In this document: one piece after another, positions 15,326 through 23,477 of the stretch
Position numbering within the stretch: the first letter of the stretch is position 1
Layout: each line of letters starts with the position of its first letter
Assembly: GCF_900637305.1 (NCBI RefSeq)
Contig: NZ_LR134365.1
Location: 279,001 to 343,000, forward strand
Length of the DNA stretch: 64,000 bases
Direction: 5' to 3'
Origin: Cardiobacterium hominis
GTDB taxonomy: Bacteria > Pseudomonadota > Gammaproteobacteria > Cardiobacteriales > Cardiobacteriaceae
Translations under genes and position numbers: made by a program
Notes under the pieces: model-generated
The model's database searches: none
Told to the model about the DNA's origin: nothing
Seen by the model: the letters and a program-made list of their open reading frames with translations, nothing else

Positions 15326-16660
15326 TTAATCGCGCTTTTTCCGCCGGTTGCTGTTACGGCTGCGGCGTTTGCGCGGGGCGGCAGCGCTTTCTTCGTCTTC
15401 GCTTTGTTCGGCGCAGTATTGTTCGACGTCGGCGGCGGTGTCCGGGTCTTGCTGGAGGGCTGTCCACAGTTCAACGAGGTCGGCGAGGTCTTCGCCGGCG
15501 CCTTGGCGCACGAGGAGGAAGTCGTAGGCGGCACGGAAACGCGGATGGGCGAGGACGCTGTGCATTTTGCGGATGTTGCCGCGTGCTGCTTGTTCCAGGC
15601 GGGCCTGCAGCGCCCAAATTTCGCGGATCATGCCGCGCAGGCGCACCGGGATGGCAACGCGCTCGCTGGCGGCGATATGGACGAGGTCAATGGCTTCGTG
15701 CATGGCGCTGTGCCAGTTGTCGCGCTCTTTGAGCAGGCCGCGGTATTGCAGTTGGTACACCGGCCAGAGGATGGCCGCCAGCAGGAAGGCGATAGTGACG
15801 GGTTTGTCGGCGGCGATGCGTTCGTCAGTGTTGGCGAGCGCGATGCGCATCATGTTTTTGGCGTATTGGGCGTAGGCGGCGTGCGGGTAGTGGATGGTTT
15901 TTTCGGCGTCGGGAAAGAGCGCTTCAAAGAGGCCGTGTTGTTGCAGGACGTCAAAGCAGGTTTGACCGTAGCCGCTCATAAAGAGTTTTTGTACTTCGTC
16001 AAAGAGGCGGGCGGCGGGGACGGCGCGCAGGTTGTCGCGACAGGCGACGATGGCGGCTTCGGTATCGGCTTCAAGCGGCATGTTGAGTTTGGCGGAGAAG
16101 CGGGCGGCGCGCAGCATGCGCACCGGGTCTTCGGTGTAACGCGCCACGGGGTCGCCGATGATGCGGATGATGCGGCGGTTGATGTCATCCAGCGCGCCGA
16201 CGTAGTCGCGGATTTCGTCGTTTTTGCTGTCGTAGTAGAGGGCGTTGATGGTGAAATCGCGACGGACGACATCATCTTCGAGGGTGCCGTAGTGGTTGTC
16301 TTCGAGGACAGAGCCGTAGCTGTCGGTGCGGGCTTCGCGCTCCGGCGGGGCGCGAAAGGTGGCGACTTCAATGATGTAGCGGCCAAAGTGGATATGCGCT
16401 AGGCGAAAACGGCGGCCGATAAGGCGACAGTTGCGGAAAATGCTGGCGATTTGTTCGGGACGGGCGTTGGTGGCGATGTCGAAGTCTTTCGGCTGTTTGC
16501 CGAGCAGCAGGTCGCGGATGCATCCGCCGACGAGATAGGCTTCGAATCCGGCTTCGTCCAGTTGGCGCAGGATTTTCAGGGCGCGAGGGTCAATTTGTTG
16601 TTCATCAATAGGGTGTTCGCCGTGTTTGCGAACCACGGGCGATGTTGCGGCTAGTTGCAT
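15326..16660 (-). CDS. pcnB: Poly(A) polymerase I
   Basis: 444 aa class II nucleotidyltransferase that adds poly(A) tails to RNA 3' ends and promotes decay. N-terminal nucleotidyltransferase core: AYLVGGCIRDLLLG with catalytic DFDIATNA (paired Asp about residues 59-61), RRDFTINALYY, and the RNA-binding region with DPVRMLRAARF. A basic tail (RKRRSRNSNRRKKRD) ends the protein, common in PcnB. It heads the operon with folK and the acidic ORF. Confidence 0.95.
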   Translation of the reverse strand: MQLAATSPVVRKHGEHPIDEQQIDPRALKILRQLDEAGFEAYLVGGCIRDLLLGKQPKDFDIATNARPEQIASIFRNCRLIGRRFRLAHIHFGRYIIEVATFRAPPEREARTDSYGSVLEDNHYGTLEDDVVRRDFTINALYYDSKNDEIRDYVGALDDINRRIIRIIGDPVARYTEDPVRMLRAARFSAKLNMPLEADTEAAIVACRDNLRAVPAARLFDEVQKLFMSGYGQTCFDVLQQHGLFEALFPDAEKTIHYPHAAYAQYAKNMMRIALANTDERIAADKPVTIAFLLAAILWPVYQLQYRGLLKERDNWHSAMHEAIDLVHIAASERVAIPVRLRGMIREIWALQARLEQAARGNIRKMHSVLAHPRFRAAYDFLLVRQGAGEDLADLVELWTALQQDPDTAADVEQYCAEQSEDEESAAAPRKRRSRNSNRRKKRD

Positions 16661-16896
16661 GCCGTCCTCTTTTTTGTTGTTCGGGGCGCGCTGCCATGTG
16701 GCGCGGGGTCGATGCGACGGATTCCCTGTCGCGTGCTGCGTCTGCCAGTCGTTGGGCAGGCGCTTTTATGGCGGGCGCGCATTGTATCCTGTTACACAAG
16801 TCTAAATCCAGACGCGCTGCGGGATGCAATGTTTGCTGCGGCGGCGATACAATGCGCGCCGTCTTTAAACCTTTTTTATAAATAAAGGAGTCATAC
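16661..16896. promoter_or_regulatory. Divergent promoter region pcnB / formate-nitrite channel
   Basis: The 236 bases between two divergent genes. The plus-strand gene has a strong ribosome binding site AAGGAG at 16885-16890. No clear regulator box is recognised. Confidence 0.45.
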
Positions 16897-17667
16897 ATGG
16901 CCGGCAGCGTCCTCGAACCCAAAGAAATCCTCGAATACAGCGCCCATAAAGGCACGGCGAAAGCGGAAAACCGCGCTGACCGCCTGGCAGTCCTCGGTTT
17001 CCTTGGCGGCGCCTTCATCTCGGTCGGCTACCTCGCCTACGTGCGCATCGTCGCCGCCATGCCGCACGAACTGGCGGGACTGGGCAAACTGCTCGGCGCG
17101 GCGGTGTTCCCGGTCGGCCTCGTCTGCATTCTGTTGGGCGGCGGCGAACTCATCACCGGCAACATGATGGCACTGCCTGTCGCCTGGCTGAAGCGGCGCA
17201 TCAGCCTGCGCCAATGGGCGCGCAACTGGGCGATAGTAACGGCGACCAACGTCCTCGGCGCCTTCTTCGTCGCCTGGTTCTTCGGCCACTACGTCGGTCT
17301 CACCGAAGGCGCGGTCTTCGCCGAAACCCTCGAAGTCGCACAAGGCAAAGTGAATGCCGGTTTCGGGCAGGCAGTCGTCTCCGGCATTGGCTGCAACTGG
17401 CTGGTCTGCATGGGGCTTTGGCTCTGCTACGGCGCAGACACCTTCAGCGGCAAAATCCTCGGCACCTGGTTTCCGGTGATGGTCTTCGTTGCCATCGGCT
17501 TTCAGCACGTCGTCGCCAACATGTTCGTCATCCCTGCGGCTATCTGGGGCGGCGGCGACATCACCTGGGCACAGTTCGGCGAAAACATGATCGCGGTGTA
17601 CCTCGGCAACGTCCTCGGCGGCACGGTCATGGTCGGCGCGCTCTACTACGCCGCCTACCGCGACTAA
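16897..17667 (+). CDS. Formate/nitrite transporter family protein
   Basis: 256 aa pentameric FNT channel protein with six membrane helices. FNT signatures: GGGELITGNMM at about residues 75-85, the P-site loop near TEGAVFAETL, VSGIGCNWLVCMGLW in the third repeat, and the gating histidine in GFQHVVANMF. FocA (formate), NirC (nitrite) and YfdC-type members share these; length and lack of an adjacent pflB or nirBD do not decide between them. Acetate overflow and anaerobic nrdDG in this window suit a formate role, but that is inference. The stop overlaps the convergent DMT transporter stop by 4 bases. Confidence 0.9.
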   Translation: MAGSVLEPKEILEYSAHKGTAKAENRADRLAVLGFLGGAFISVGYLAYVRIVAAMPHELAGLGKLLGAAVFPVGLVCILLGGGELITGNMMALPVAWLKRRISLRQWARNWAIVTATNVLGAFFVAWFFGHYVGLTEGAVFAETLEVAQGKVNAGFGQAVVSGIGCNWLVCMGLWLCYGADTFSGKILGTWFPVMVFVAIGFQHVVANMFVIPAAIWGGGDITWAQFGENMIAVYLGNVLGGTVMVGALYYAAYRD

Positions 17668-18551
17668 CGTCGCTTGACCGAACCCAGATAAATCGCCACC
17701 AGCGTCAGCGCCGCGCCGCCCCATTGCAGCGCTGACACCGGCTTGCCCAACCAGAACGCATCCAAAAACAGTGCCGCGACCGGCTCGGCCAACAAAAACA
17801 GCCCCGTCAGCGCCAGCGACAGGCGCGGAATGGCGAAAGCAATCAGCCCCCACGCCAAACACTGCATCACCAGCCCGTACACCAAAATCAGCCCGACTGC
17901 CTGCGCGCTGCGTGGCAGCAGCGCCTCGCCCGCAAGGAGCGCCACCGGCAGCGCGCTTGCCGCGCCGCACACACTCAAAATCAACATCAGCGGCAGCAGC
18001 GCCACCGGCGCAAACGTATGTACCTTGCGGATGGACGCCATGGACAGCGCCAGCATCGCCCCCGAAACCACCCCGCTCAGAAGCCCCCATGCCGCGCGGT
18101 CATTCTGCGCAAATTCCGGGCTGGCAATCAGCGCCACGCCGATAACCGCCAATACCAGACTTGCCATCTGCCAACCGCCGGGGCGTTCGCCGAAAAACAG
18201 CAGACCAATCGCGGCGAGAAAAAATATCTGCAAGCTGTTGAGCAGCGTCGAGATTCCTGGGCCGACCGCATGAATACTCTCGTGCCATAGCGCCAAATCC
18301 AGATTCAAAAACACCCCGGCCGCGGCGGCAAACCACCAGCAGCGACGGTTGTGCGGAAAAGGCGAACGCCGCCACCACGCCAGCAGGGCAAACGCCAGCG
18401 CGCCGACCAGCAGCCGCCAAAAAGACATGGCGAAACTGCCAAGCGGCACAAAGACGATAATCAGGCTGCCCAGTCCAAAAAGCACGCAACCGAGTACCAG
18501 TCCGGCCATCGCCCAGCGGTCGCCCCGCGGTAAAACTTGCGACATAAACAC
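17664..18551 (-). CDS. EamA/DMT family transporter
   Basis: 295 aa inner-membrane protein with ten predicted helices in two EamA halves (about residues 12-140 and 155-290). The second half ends with GLFLLAEPVAALFLDAFWLG, the conserved EamA helix 9 region. Members export amino acids or other metabolites; substrate unknown. Convergent to the FNT gene with a 4-base overlap of stops and no terminator between, so the two transcripts must overlap. Confidence 0.88.
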   Translation of the reverse strand: MFMSQVLPRGDRWAMAGLVLGCVLFGLGSLIIVFVPLGSFAMSFWRLLVGALAFALLAWWRRSPFPHNRRCWWFAAAAGVFLNLDLALWHESIHAVGPGISTLLNSLQIFFLAAIGLLFFGERPGGWQMASLVLAVIGVALIASPEFAQNDRAAWGLLSGVVSGAMLALSMASIRKVHTFAPVALLPLMLILSVCGAASALPVALLAGEALLPRSAQAVGLILVYGLVMQCLAWGLIAFAIPRLSLALTGLFLLAEPVAALFLDAFWLGKPVSALQWGGAALTLVAIYLGSVKRR

Positions 18552-18678
18552 CTCTCACATCTCCGAATATTCCACCATACCACGTTCACGCGGGGATTCT
18601 GCATCGCTATTGCGGCAGGGGTACTACCATCGTCAAGGCAGCGCCACCGCAAAGGGGCGCAGAATACGGCGGACATTA

Positions 18679-18712
18679 AAAAAAAAGCCACCCTGACGGG
18701 TGGCTTGCTTTT
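18679..18712 (-). terminator. Terminator after DUF4198 gene
   Basis: GCCACCC (18687-18693) pairs with GGGTGGC (18698-18704) around TGAC, followed on the minus strand by nine T. Confidence 0.85.
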
Positions 18713-18727
18713 GGGAGAAGCGGTGCC

Positions 18728-19525
18728 TTAGAGCGGCAGGACTTCCAGCCCGGCGTCGTATTCGAGGACGTGAGGCGCGTCCTTGACGATGTCGCTGGGC
18801 ACTTCGTGTTCGATGGAAAGCCAGTACATGCCCGCGCCCGGCCAGTCGATGGTGATGAGGCCGTCGGCGTCGCTTTTGAGTTCGATGAAGTCGTGCGTGC
18901 GGTAGCGCATGCCGTCTTTCGCGAGGCGCACGCGCGCGTTGGCCAGCGGCTTGCCGTCATAAACGGCGCGGAATTTGGCGGTTTCGCCCGCGTAGAGTTC
19001 GTTCGGGTGGGTCAGGTATTCGAGATCCAGCCCCTTGGCAGCAGGCTTGAGCACTTCTGCCGTCGGCTCGCCGAGGGTGACGAAGGTCTCGGTATTGAGC
19101 GTCCGCTGTTTGTATTTTTCGCGCTTCTTGTCCGCCATCGGGTTTTCTTTTTGGTATTTTTCCGGGCTGCCGCGCCAGCGCACGCTTTTGCCGCCGTCGT
19201 CGTAGTTGAACTGGATATAGTGCAGTTCGTCGGTGAAGCGGTGCGTGCCTTGTTGGGTCAGCTTGGCGTCGTAGCTGGTGCGCAGTTTGCCGGCCATCAG
19301 GTTTTCTTTTTCGATTTCTTTGCCGTCTGGCGCGTAGGCGTGCAGGTTTTCTGCCGGACGGCCGCGGTGGTTGACGTCAAAGGGGAAATCGGAGGCGCCG
19401 TTGTCGATGGTGACGTAGTCTTTTTCGCCGGAAAGCTGGGTGGAGCTCGGACGTATCCAGACGTTGTGCGCGCTGGCGACGCTGCTGGCGATGAGGATGA
19501 GCGCGGCGAGATGGGTGCGTTTCAT
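18728..19525 (-). CDS. DUF4198 periplasmic protein
   Basis: 265 aa secreted protein, signal peptide MKRTHLAALILIASSVASA then HNVWIRPS, where the mature N-terminal His could bind metal. The DUF4198 beta-sandwich domain follows; GLDLEYLTHPNELYAGE and the late ITIDWPGAGMYWLSIEHE segment are characteristic. DUF4198 proteins are often encoded beside DUF2271 proteins, PepSY membrane proteins and TonB receptors and are suspected of metal-uptake roles. It follows the DUF2271 gene by 12 bases in the same operon. Confidence 0.85.
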   Translation of the reverse strand: MKRTHLAALILIASSVASAHNVWIRPSSTQLSGEKDYVTIDNGASDFPFDVNHRGRPAENLHAYAPDGKEIEKENLMAGKLRTSYDAKLTQQGTHRFTDELHYIQFNYDDGGKSVRWRGSPEKYQKENPMADKKREKYKQRTLNTETFVTLGEPTAEVLKPAAKGLDLEYLTHPNELYAGETAKFRAVYDGKPLANARVRLAKDGMRYRTHDFIELKSDADGLITIDWPGAGMYWLSIEHEVPSDIVKDAPHVLEYDAGLEVLPL

Positions 19526-19537
19526 GGGAAGCTCCTG

Positions 19538-20056
19538 TTACGGGGTGATGGTGAGGGTGATGTCGCCAAGTTCGCTCTTGCCGCTGGCTTTGGCTTCTGT
19601 TTTGGCTTTGACTGGCAGGCTGAAGGGAATGCTGACCGCTTCAATGCCGCCTTCTTCGCGCACGGCTTCAATCATCAGGGTATAGCTGCCGTCTTTGAGT
19701 TTGGCGAGACGCGGGTCGTCGGACTTGATTTCGATGTTGTGTTTGCCCGGTTTTTGCGTGGCGCCGGTGATGGCATCGGGCAATGGCTTCAGGCTGCGGC
19801 CGCCCTTGCGCCACCAATTGCGCAGTTCTTTCAGGTATTTGAGGCCTTCCTGCGGGTTGTCGTCTTTGCCCTTGATGAAGTACCACAGGCTCAGGTGTTC
19901 GACCAGCTTTTTGTCGCTGTCTTCCACCCAAACGGCGACGTAGGGGCGGTGGTATTCGTTGCTTTTGATGTCGGGGATGGTGACTTCTATGTTGAAGTCC
20001 GCTGCCTGGACGCTGGTGGCGAGCAGCAGCGCTGCGGTGAGGAGGGTTTTTTTCAT
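19538..20056 (-). CDS. DUF2271 periplasmic protein
   Basis: 172 aa with signal peptide MKKTLLTAALLLATSVQA. The DUF2271 fold shows IEVTIPDIKSNEYHRPYVAVW at the start of the mature protein, the SLWYFIKGKDD strand and KELRNWWRKGG helix, and PLPDAITGATQKPG. DUF2271 proteins are small secreted proteins linked with DUF4198 and PepSY/flavin transferase genes; the biochemical role is unknown. Start at 20056 follows AGGAAAAATC. First gene of a two-gene operon with DUF4198. Confidence 0.85.
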   Translation of the reverse strand: MKKTLLTAALLLATSVQAADFNIEVTIPDIKSNEYHRPYVAVWVEDSDKKLVEHLSLWYFIKGKDDNPQEGLKYLKELRNWWRKGGRSLKPLPDAITGATQKPGKHNIEIKSDDPRLAKLKDGSYTLMIEAVREEGGIEAVSIPFSLPVKAKTEAKASGKSELGDITLTITP

Positions 20057-20136
20057 GATTTTTCCTGTGGGTGAATGGAGGCGCGATGATAGTTTGTTTG
20101 GGAATGGTTCGCAATATTCGGCAGATTTTTGTGCCG

Positions 20137-21339
20137 TCAATTTTTGCTGCGGCGATTGACGGTGCAGTGCAGGCGGCCGCTGGCGAGGCGAACGCTGATT
20201 TTGTCGCCGGGCTGGACGGCATCGCTGCGCGCGAGGGTTTTGCCTTCGGCGTTGTAGGCCAGCGCGTAGCCGCGTTGCAGGACGTTGAGCGGGCTCAGGT
20301 GGTGCAGGTGTTGCATCAGTGCGCTCAACCGCGTTTGTTCGCGCTGCCAGCGGCGGTGGGCGGCGGCATGCAGGCGTTCGCCGAGCTGGTCGGCGCGTTG
20401 TTGTGCGGTGCGGATTTGCCGCTGCGGGTTTTGTTGGTGCAGGCGGTGTGCGAGGGTTTGCTGGCGCTGTTGCGCGTTTTGCAGACGGCGGCGGGTTGCG
20501 CCATGCAGCTGCTCCTTGAGGCGGGCGAGGTGCTGAAAGCTGCTGCCGAGGTCGGGGCAACTGTGCGCGGCGGCGGCTGTCGGCGTCGGTGCGCGCAGGT
20601 CGGCGGCAAGGTCGGCCAGCGTCACGTCGGTTTCGTGGCCAACACCGCTGATGATGGGGATGGCGCTCGCGGCAATGGCGCGGATGAGGTTGGGGTCGTT
20701 GTACGCCCACAGATCTTCGAGGCTGCCGCCGCCGCGGATGAGCAGCAGCGTGTCGCATTCGCCGCGGCGGTTGGCAGTCTCGATTTGCCGGATGAGTTGC
20801 GCCGGTGCCTGTTCGCCCTGGACGAGCGAGGGGTAGATGATGACGCCGACCAGCGGGTTGCGGCGGCGCAGGGTGGTGAGGGCATCGTGGATGGCGGCGC
20901 CGCTCGCGCTGGTGATGATGCCGATTTGTCGCGGCGCGGGCGGGATGGGGCGCTTGCGCGCGGCATCGAAACAACCTTCGGCGGCGAGCATGTCGCGGCG
21001 GCGTTTGAGTTCAGCTTCGAGCGCGCCGATGCCCGCCGCTTCAATCTGGTCGAGGACGAGCTGGTAGTTGCCGCGCGGCTCATAGAGGGTGGCGCGGCCA
21101 TGCACGCGCACCGCGAGGCCGTTGGCCAGTTCGCGCGCAGGCAGGCTGAGGCGGTAGCTGTTGCCCTTGAACAGCGCACAGGCGACTTGCGCCGCATCAT
21201 CCTTGAGGGTGAAGTAAAGATGACCGGAAGCGGGGCGGCTCAAATTGCTGATTTCGCCTTCGACCCAGATATCGCGGTAATCACTTTCAAGTTGGGCGCG
21301 GATGCGGGCGTTTAGCTGGCTGACGGTGTAGGTGATCAT
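20137..21339 (-). CDS. xseA: Exodeoxyribonuclease VII large subunit
   Basis: 400 aa subunit of the ssDNA exonuclease made with XseB. N-terminal OB fold (TYTVSQLNARIRAQLESDY, WVEGEISNLSRPASGHLYFTLKD) precedes the catalytic core with APRQIGIITSASGAAIHD, IRGGGSLEDLWAYND and ISGVGHETDVTLAD. A coiled-coil region of Gln/Arg-rich repeats spans about residues 255-350, then PLNVLQRGYAL. It is a little shorter than the E. coli protein (about 456 aa). Start at MITYTVSQ (21339). Confidence 0.94.
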   Translation of the reverse strand: MITYTVSQLNARIRAQLESDYRDIWVEGEISNLSRPASGHLYFTLKDDAAQVACALFKGNSYRLSLPARELANGLAVRVHGRATLYEPRGNYQLVLDQIEAAGIGALEAELKRRRDMLAAEGCFDAARKRPIPPAPRQIGIITSASGAAIHDALTTLRRRNPLVGVIIYPSLVQGEQAPAQLIRQIETANRRGECDTLLLIRGGGSLEDLWAYNDPNLIRAIAASAIPIISGVGHETDVTLADLAADLRAPTPTAAAAHSCPDLGSSFQHLARLKEQLHGATRRRLQNAQQRQQTLAHRLHQQNPQRQIRTAQQRADQLGERLHAAAHRRWQREQTRLSALMQHLHHLSPLNVLQRGYALAYNAEGKTLARSDAVQPGDKISVRLASGRLHCTVNRRSKN

Positions 21340-21614
21340 GGCGGTGGCTGCGGAAATGCGGGGCGGCATTATACTGCGCCCTATCGCAACCACCCGCGCC
21401 AACCATGCCCCGCCCGCTGTTTACCGCCAACCGCCAGTCCGCCAACACCCTCATCTGGCGGCGTTACGACCCCTTCCGCCCTTACCGCCTGCTACTCTGG
21501 CTCATCGCTGCACCGCCCGCCCCGTCGCCCGCCTGCTCCCTGCCGAATGACACGCCTACCCGATAATGCCCGCCAGACGATGAATAGCTCCTTTTTTGTC
21601 CTATCCGCCGGATT

Positions 21615-22388
21615 TTAAGAGCCGCTTTGGCTCTCCTCCGCCTCGCGTTTGGCGAGCAGGCGTTTGCCGATGTACAGCCCCGCTTCAAAGAGGATGAGCA
21701 TGGGGACGGCGAGCAGGGTTTGCGAGATGGCGTCCGGCGGGGTGAGCAGCATGCCGATGGTAAATGCGGCGAGGATGATATAGGGGCGTTTTTTGGAAAG
21801 GGTTTCCGGGTGGACGATGCCGAGCATGATGAAGATGACGGTCGCGACCGGTACTTCAAACGCCGCGCCGAAGGCGATGAACATCGTCAGGCTGAGGTTC
21901 ATGTATTGGGTGATGTCCGGTTTGTATTCGACGCCTTTGAGTTCGATGCCAGCGAGGAAGCTAAAGAGTATCGGCAGGATGACGAAGTAGGCAAAGAGTA
22001 CGCCGGTGTAAAAGAGCACGGTGGAGGAGATGAGGATGGGGCGCACCAGCCGTTTTTCGTGGCGGTACATCCCCGGCGCGACGAATGCCCACACTTGGTA
22101 GAGTATCCACGGGATGGTAAAGAGGCAGGCGAGAAAGAGGCAGACTTTGATCGGCGTGAGGAAGATGTCGATGCCGTCGTAGGCGAGCATGGTCTGGCCG
22201 GGCAGCATGTTGTTCAGCACGGGCAGGGCGAAGGTTTCGTACACGCGGTTACGGAATGGCAGCAGCAGGATGAATACGCCGCCGAGGGCGTAAATGATGC
22301 GCAGCAGGCGAGTGCGCAGTTCGATGAGGTGCTCGACGATGGGCATTTCCGGGTCGTCGTTTTCCGGGGTGTTGGGGTTTTGGCTCAT
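21615..22388 (-). CDS. tatC: Sec-independent protein translocase TatC
   Basis: 257 aa twin-arginine translocase core with six membrane helices. Conserved MPIVEHLIELRTRLLR at the cytoplasmic N-terminus (signal-peptide binding Glu), LTPIKVCLFLACLFTIPWILYQVWAFVAPG with the functional Phe/Pro, and TPPDAISQTLLAVPM. It recognises twin-arginine signals with TatB. In most genomes tatC follows tatB directly; here a 260-base palindromic element separates them. Start MSQNPNTPE at 22388 is taken because upstream sequence belongs to the repeat. Confidence 0.95.
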   Translation of the reverse strand: MSQNPNTPENDDPEMPIVEHLIELRTRLLRIIYALGGVFILLLPFRNRVYETFALPVLNNMLPGQTMLAYDGIDIFLTPIKVCLFLACLFTIPWILYQVWAFVAPGMYRHEKRLVRPILISSTVLFYTGVLFAYFVILPILFSFLAGIELKGVEYKPDITQYMNLSLTMFIAFGAAFEVPVATVIFIMLGIVHPETLSKKRPYIILAAFTIGMLLTPPDAISQTLLAVPMLILFEAGLYIGKRLLAKREAEESQSGS

Positions 22389-22423
22389 GGGTCGTGGATG
22401 GTGTTTGGGGATTCTGCCGTTTA

Positions 22424-22450
22424 CTACACTTGAGCGCTCAGGGTGTATGT
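22424..22450. repeat. Short dispersed motif TGAGCGCTCA-GTGTATGT
   Basis: The complement reads ACATACACCCTGAGCGCTCA, closely matching ACATACACATCGAGCGCTCA at 30019-30038 and, in part, TTACATACACATCGAG at 35789-35804. All three are at gene ends. The motif beside the IS30 copy is nearly palindromic. Confidence 0.6.
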
Positions 22451-22602
22451 ATAGCAATCCCCCGAAAGCCTCATACGGTGTTGCGCCGCCTGACCGGGCA
22501 CCCATAAAAATGGCGAAGCCATTTTTATGGGAAACCCGCGCCGTACAACCACGTACTGTCTTCGGCGGCGCTCCTTGTCTGAGGCTTTCGGTGTATCGCT
22601 AT
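22451..22602. repeat. MITE-like palindromic element between tatB and tatC
   Basis: About 152 bp. The ends are 23-base imperfect inverted repeats: ATAGCAATCCCCCGAAAGCC (22451 on) faces the complement of CTTTCGGTGTATCGCTAT (to 22602). Inside, GCGCCGCC faces GGCGGCGC, and the centre is a perfect 14-bp hairpin, CCCATAAAAATGGC (22501-22514) with GCCATTTTTATGGG (22518-22531). No ORF. Confidence 0.7.
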
Positions 22603-22648
22603 AAACGGGGGCCGTATAAACCGTTGGGGTTTGCGGACAAGAAGCGCT

Positions 22649-23083
22649 TTATTTTTCCGGTTCTTTTTCGGGCGGTTCGGGCGCTGCGGCGTCCGTCGTC
22701 ACGGCTGTTTTTTCTGTTGGACGCGGCGGCTCGACGCCGGTGTCGGCTTCGGCTTCGCCGTCTTCCGGGGTGTAGCCGTCGTAGGCGTGTTCGAGGTCGG
22801 TTTTGATGTCGTCACCGAGGGCGCGGGCCCCTTTGTCCAGGTCCATGATGTCCTGGTTGAGTTGGTTGATGTGCGCTTTCATGTCGGCTTCGTGCAGGAT
22901 TTTGCGCATGTCGTCCAAATCCAGCTCGCGTTCGATGTCGGCGCGCACGTCACTGAAGGCGCGGCGGATTTTGCGCACGGTGATGACCGCGGTGCGCACG
23001 ACTTCGGGCAGGCGCTGCGGCCCGATGACAACCACGCCGATGACGCCCAGGACGACGAGTTCGGAGAATCCGATGTCAAACAC
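22649..23083 (-). CDS. tatB: Sec-independent protein translocase TatB
   Basis: 144 aa. N-terminal membrane helix in MFDIGFSELVVLGVIGVVVI with the key Glu8 and the hinge IGPQRLPEVVRT, followed by an amphipathic helix and a charged, Pro/Glu-rich tail (about residues 105-144) that is likely disordered. TatB forms the receptor with TatC for twin-arginine substrates. It follows tatA by 9 bases; tatC is displaced by the palindromic element downstream. Confidence 0.94.
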   Translation of the reverse strand: MFDIGFSELVVLGVIGVVVIGPQRLPEVVRTAVITVRKIRRAFSDVRADIERELDLDDMRKILHEADMKAHINQLNQDIMDLDKGARALGDDIKTDLEHAYDGYTPEDGEAEADTGVEPPRPTEKTAVTTDAAAPEPPEKEPEK

Positions 23084-23092
23084 GGCCTGGCC

Positions 23093-23326
23093 TTATTTGG
23101 TTTTTTCTTCTTCGCGCCGCGCTTCGCCTTCGATGATGCGGGTATCGGCAGCGTCGGTTTTTTGGTGTTCGAGTTTGTCGGCGGGTTTTTCTTCGTCTTT
23201 CATCGCGTTTTTGAAGCCTTTGATGGCTTGGCCGAGGTCGGCGCCAACGTTACCGAGTTTTTTGGTGCCAAAGATGGCGACGACGATGATGAGGACGATG
23301 AGGAGTTGGATTGGGCTGATTCCCAT
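23093..23326 (-). CDS. tatA: Sec-independent protein translocase TatA
   Basis: 77 aa. [20 protein letters not shown] membrane helix with Gln near position 7, the [21 protein letters not shown] hinge and amphipathic helix, then a charged tail. TatA oligomers form the translocation path. First gene of tatAB. Confidence 0.94.
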   Translation of the reverse strand: MGISPIQLLIVLIIVVAIFGTKKLGNVGADLGQAIKGFKNAMKDEEKPADKLEHQKTDAADTRIIEGEARREEEKTK

Positions 23327-23394
23327 AGGGGTTCCTTGCGGTTTGCGGTATTTGATTTTATGGAGATGGTGTCATGTGCCGCTGCGGCGTTTTG

Positions 23395-23432
23395 CCCTCA
23401 CCCCAACCCCTCTCCCAAAGGGAGAGGGGCTT
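23395..23432. repeat. Dispersed repeat, CCCTCACCCCAACCCCTCTC type
   Basis: CCCCTCTCCC-AAA-GGGAGAGGGG hairpin with the leader GCCCTCACCCCAA; second copy of the element at 4369-4432. It lies between pta and tatA and may also terminate transcription. Confidence 0.75.
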
Positions 23433-23477
23433 TTGCACGAGGATGTTTGGGAAAACACGGGTTATGACGAGGGGCTT

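Noticed and set aside
19538-20974. Extension of the DUF2271 frame to 478 codons
   Set aside because: The first about 300 codons are the antisense of xseA (Pro/Arg/His-rich); a signal peptide and ribosome binding site mark the true start at 20056.
21403-21573. Short plus-strand frame beginning MPRPLFTANRQ between xseA and tatC
   Set aside because: About 55 codons, Pro/Arg-rich ending, no ribosome binding site of note and no recognisable domain; may be a fragment but not supportable.
22631-23467. Plus-strand frame opposite tatB/tatA
   Set aside because: Shadow frame of two conserved genes, Phe/Val/Asp-rich with no domain.
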